Below, in pieces: positions 61,575 to 64,000 of a stretch of 64,000 nt of DNA. Under the pieces are notes generated by a model. That model worked only from the letters and a program-made list of their open reading frames with translations. It was not told the DNA's origin and made no database searches. Each line of letters starts with the position of its first letter. Within the stretch, counting starts at the first letter, position 1. The stretch lies in contig JAFOMG010000011.1 of the NCBI GenBank assembly GCA_017418975.1, forward strand, positions 558,001 to 622,000. Reading direction: 5' to 3'. Both the position numbers and the translations under genes were made by a program. This stretch comes from Sphingomonas sp. Its GTDB lineage: Bacteria > Pseudomonadota > Alphaproteobacteria > Sphingomonadales > Sphingomonadaceae.

Positions 61575-63689
61575 CTAGATCTGGATGCGCGCGGTCACGC
61601 GGATGTCGCGGCCGGGCAGCGGCGCATAGTCCTTCAGCACGCTCGCGGCACGCCGGGCCTCGACGTTGAAGATGTTGTTGGCCGATAGCTGCAGGCTGGT
61701 GTTCGAGCCGGCGCCCCAGGGCTTCCACGAAATCGAGGCGTTGACCAGGGTGAAGCCGTCGGTCGGCGTCTCGAAGGCCGAGATGCGCGTCTGGTCGAAC
61801 ACATGCTCGACTTCGCCGCGGATCGAGAAGCGGTCCGAAGTCGCCTCGAGCCCGCCATTGACGCGTAGCGGCGGGATGCGCGGCGCCGGGCCGGTGCCGA
61901 CGATCTCGGCATGGACATAATCGGCCAGCGCGGTGGCGTTGATCGAGAAGTCCTTTACCGTCGCGATGCGGAACGAGCCCTCGGCCTCGAACCCGTAATA
62001 ACGGGCATTCGCCTGATTGTACTGGAACACCGGCAGATCGTCCCGCGTCGCGCCGGTCGGCGTGTCGTAGATATAGCCGGTGAACCAGTTGTAATAGGCC
62101 GCGGTCGAGAAGGCGAAGCCGTCGCCCGAGCCCTTGAAGGTCGCCTCGACGCCCCAGCTCTTCTCGGTGCCGAAGTTCGGATTGCCGATCTCGAACGCCT
62201 GGGTGCCGGCGTGTGGGCCGTTGGCGAACAGCTCTTCCGGGGTCGGTGCCCGCTCGGCGCGCGAGACGTTGACGCCGAAGCGCATGCCCTGGGCCACCGC
62301 ATAGCTGGCACCGAGCGATGCGGAGAAGCTGTTGAAGGTGCGATTATAGGCCGGGTTGCCGATATCGGCATCGGCCTGGGCATCGACGATATTATGCTCG
62401 AAGCGCGCCGCGGCCTCCGCCTTGAACGCGCCCAGGTCGAGCGACTGGAGCGTGAACAGGCCGAATTGCTGCGCCGAGTTCTTGGGCAGGAACTTCTCGT
62501 CGCCCACCACATGCATGTCGCGCAGCGAGAACTGGCCGCCGACCATGCCTTCCCAGCCGCCGCGCGCGGCCTGGACCAGCTCGAGCCGGCCCTCATAGCC
62601 CTGATTGTAGAAGGTGGTGCCGACGGTGCCGTCTTCCGCGATCTCCGAATGCTTGTAGTCGGCCGCGGCCAGCCGGGTGCGGATCTGCTTGAAGATGCCG
62701 CCGCCGGTATCGACTTCGCCGCGAATGTCGACGCGGGTCTGCTGCGCATGGAGGCGCACCTGCTCGGCCTCGATCGACGGATCGAGCGAATAGCGGATGG
62801 GCACGCCGTAGAAGGTGTCGAAATGGCTCACCGAGAAGCCGAGATTGTTGTTGCCGTCGATGATCGCGGCGCCGCCGGCGACGTCCCAGGTCTTGGCGGC
62901 AGTGTTGGGCACCCGGCCCTTGAGGTCGGCCAGGTCCTGGATCGCCGGATCGGCGCTCGCCGCCGCCTGGGCCCGGAGCGCGGGCGACAGGACATAGCCG
63001 CCGGTGCGCTGGTCGCCGGTCTGGGTGAAGCTGCCATCGGCGTGGAGGACGATCTTGCTCGTCACCGGCACGTCCGCCGCGCCCGAGGCCGAGCGCTCGT
63101 CGGCGGCGCTGCCATAGCTGGCGATGCCGTCGAAATGCACCGCCTCCTGGGGCATGTGACGCGGGATGCGGCTGTCGATGACGTTGACCACGCCGCCGAT
63201 CGCCGAGGGGCCGAAGATCAGCGCGGTCGGCCCGCGCAGCACTTCGATGCGATCGGCGGTGAGCGGGTTGATGATCGGCGCGTGATCGGCCGAGGTGTTC
63301 GACACGTCGATGCTGCCGATGCCGTCGGTGAGCAGCGGCGCGCGGGCGCCGATGAAGCCGCGCAGCACCGGGCGCGAGGCATTGGGGCCGAAGGACGAGG
63401 CCGAGACGCCGGGCTGCTGGGCCAGGGTCTCGCCGATCGTCGGGCGCAGGTCGCGCGTGAGTTCTTCCTTGGCGAGGACGGTAGTGCCGCCCAGCACGTC
63501 GGCGGTGTTGCGGGCGCGGGTGCCGGTGACGACGATCTGTGCGCCCGGCTGGTCATGGTCCTGCGGTGCCGCCGCCGGGCTGCCGCCGTCGCTCGCCGGC
63601 GCGGCGGCGACCGTGCCGTCCGCATCCGTCTGGGCATGGGCAGGCAGGGCGAGCAGGGCGGCGGAACCAAGCAGCAGCGGACGCAACAT
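61575..63689 (-). CDS. TonB-dependent outer-membrane receptor (ZnuD-like)
   Basis: A 704-residue receptor with signal peptide (ending ALPAHAQ). TonB box about AQIVVTGTR, plug domain with QQPGVSASSFGPNASRPVLRGF and VLRGPTALIFGPSAIGGVVNVID (split), then a 22-strand barrel ending in RVTARIQI. The long PVLRGFIGARAPLLTDGIGSIDVSNTSADHAP plug segment and periplasmic loop are like the zinc receptor ZnuD family. Actual ligand unproven. Divergent from the truncated last gene, with a 15-bp palindrome upstream. Confidence 0.85.
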   Translation of the reverse strand: MLRPLLLGSAALLALPAHAQTDADGTVAAAPASDGGSPAAAPQDHDQPGAQIVVTGTRARNTADVLGGTTVLAKEELTRDLRPTIGETLAQQPGVSASSFGPNASRPVLRGFIGARAPLLTDGIGSIDVSNTSADHAPIINPLTADRIEVLRGPTALIFGPSAIGGVVNVIDSRIPRHMPQEAVHFDGIASYGSAADERSASGAADVPVTSKIVLHADGSFTQTGDQRTGGYVLSPALRAQAAASADPAIQDLADLKGRVPNTAAKTWDVAGGAAIIDGNNNLGFSVSHFDTFYGVPIRYSLDPSIEAEQVRLHAQQTRVDIRGEVDTGGGIFKQIRTRLAAADYKHSEIAEDGTVGTTFYNQGYEGRLELVQAARGGWEGMVGGQFSLRDMHVVGDEKFLPKNSAQQFGLFTLQSLDLGAFKAEAAARFEHNIVDAQADADIGNPAYNRTFNSFSASLGASYAVAQGMRFGVNVSRAERAPTPEELFANGPHAGTQAFEIGNPNFGTEKSWGVEATFKGSGDGFAFSTAAYYNWFTGYIYDTPTGATRDDLPVFQYNQANARYYGFEAEGSFRIATVKDFSINATALADYVHAEIVGTGPAPRIPPLRVNGGLEATSDRFSIRGEVEHVFDQTRISAFETPTDGFTLVNASISWKPWGAGSNTSLQLSANNIFNVEARRAASVLKDYAPLPGRDIRVTARIQI

Positions 63690-63739
63690 CGACGAATCTT
63701 TCCTGAACCATGAAACTTGCTGCATCGCGGTAATCGCGA

Positions 63740-63754
63740 TGATATAAGGTATCA
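63740..63754. promoter_or_regulatory. 15-bp palindrome upstream of the TonB receptor
   Basis: TGATA-N5-TATCA, 51 bp from the receptor ATG, in the only AT-rich patch of the 238-bp gap. A metal-responsive repressor (Fur/Zur class) operator would fit the receptor, but the sequence is not a clear match to a known box. Confidence 0.4.
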
Positions 63755-63927
63755 AGCTCTTTTGTCCCGCTTCCGGACCGACTGGGCGTCGCCGGGGCCT
63801 GCGGGCCGTGCGCCTCCGCTCCGTCCCGGGATCGTCGCATTTGCGGAAACCTTGCGATGCCGCGCGCGCGGCTAATCCCGGGCGGGCGCCGCACCTAGAT
63901 AGCGCTCCGTCGAACAGGAGGATTGCA

Positions 63928-64000
63928 ATGGCATATCTCGATAGCCGGGTCGCGATGCTGGAGGGCATGGCCGGCGCCGTGCCGGCCGAGGCCGTGTTGA
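63928..64000 (+). CDS. Unidentified gene, 5' end only (cut by window end)
   Basis: ATG at 63928 with a strong AGGAGG site five bases before. The 24 visible codons read MAYLDSRVAMLEG then MAGAVPAEAVL, hydrophobic-neutral with no signal peptide. Too short to identify. Confidence 0.6.
   Translation, partial: MAYLDSRVAMLEGMAGAVPAEAVL

Overview
The window is about 64 kb of GC-rich (clearly above 60% by eye), densely coded chromosome. Gene content points to an alphaproteobacterium of the sphingomonad type: a TCA-cycle supercluster (sdhCDA, sdhB, zapE, mdh, sucD, sucA, sucB, lpd), a TonB-dependent receptor, phenylalanine hydroxylase, a POT peptide transporter, and many dispersed 'GTCATCCCCGC' hairpin repeats. 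This assignment rests on recognising gene families, not on a database search. I see no rRNA or tRNA gene, CRISPR array, phage or transposase. The window opens inside sppA and closes 24 codons into an unidentified gene.

Layout. 1-5.5 kb: sppA 3' end, a GNAT acetyltransferase, small accessory proteins, two membrane proteins and an exported serine hydrolase. 5.6-28.3 kb: central carbon metabolism on the minus strand, interrupted twice. The block lpd-sucB-sucA-sucD-mdh lacks sucC and has two exported hypothetical proteins in its place. A 6-kb accessory segment (YbjQ, a YgiB/YgiC-like pair, glyoxalase-fold protein with a double winged-helix regulator, GH2 glycosidase, COG4705 membrane protein) separates mdh from zapE. 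The sdh genes are themselves split: sdhCDA ends at a strong terminator, then come a higBA toxin-antitoxin pair, a C13 caspase-like peptidase and a membrane-anchored ClpP-like protein, and only then sdhB.

28.4-39 kb: a soluble chemoreceptor, an SDR, prmA, phhA, small lipase/monooxygenase/regulator genes and the peptide transporter, ending at a bidirectional terminator shared with a 38-residue small gene. 39.1-39.6 kb is the longest stretch without a recognisable gene; it holds two matched dyads and a 238-bp nested inverted-repeat element. 39.6-51.7 kb: spermidine-synthase-like protein, M13 peptidase, acs coupled to a macrodomain gene, a MacAB/outer-membrane-factor efflux operon, and a molybdenum-cofactor maturation pair.

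51.7-64 kb: exported glycerophosphodiesterase and lipoprotein, an ArsR regulator facing a NIPSNAP/monooxygenase pair across a perfect inverted repeat, acyl-CoA dehydrogenase, tsaC, HAD phosphatase, aquaporin Z, msrA, galE, a PAP2 phosphatase and a TonB receptor. The candidates for something new are the C13/ClpP-like protease pair in the sdh locus, the missing sucC, the tandem-duplicated HTH regulator, the acs-macrodomain coupling, and the small gene with its paired dyads.
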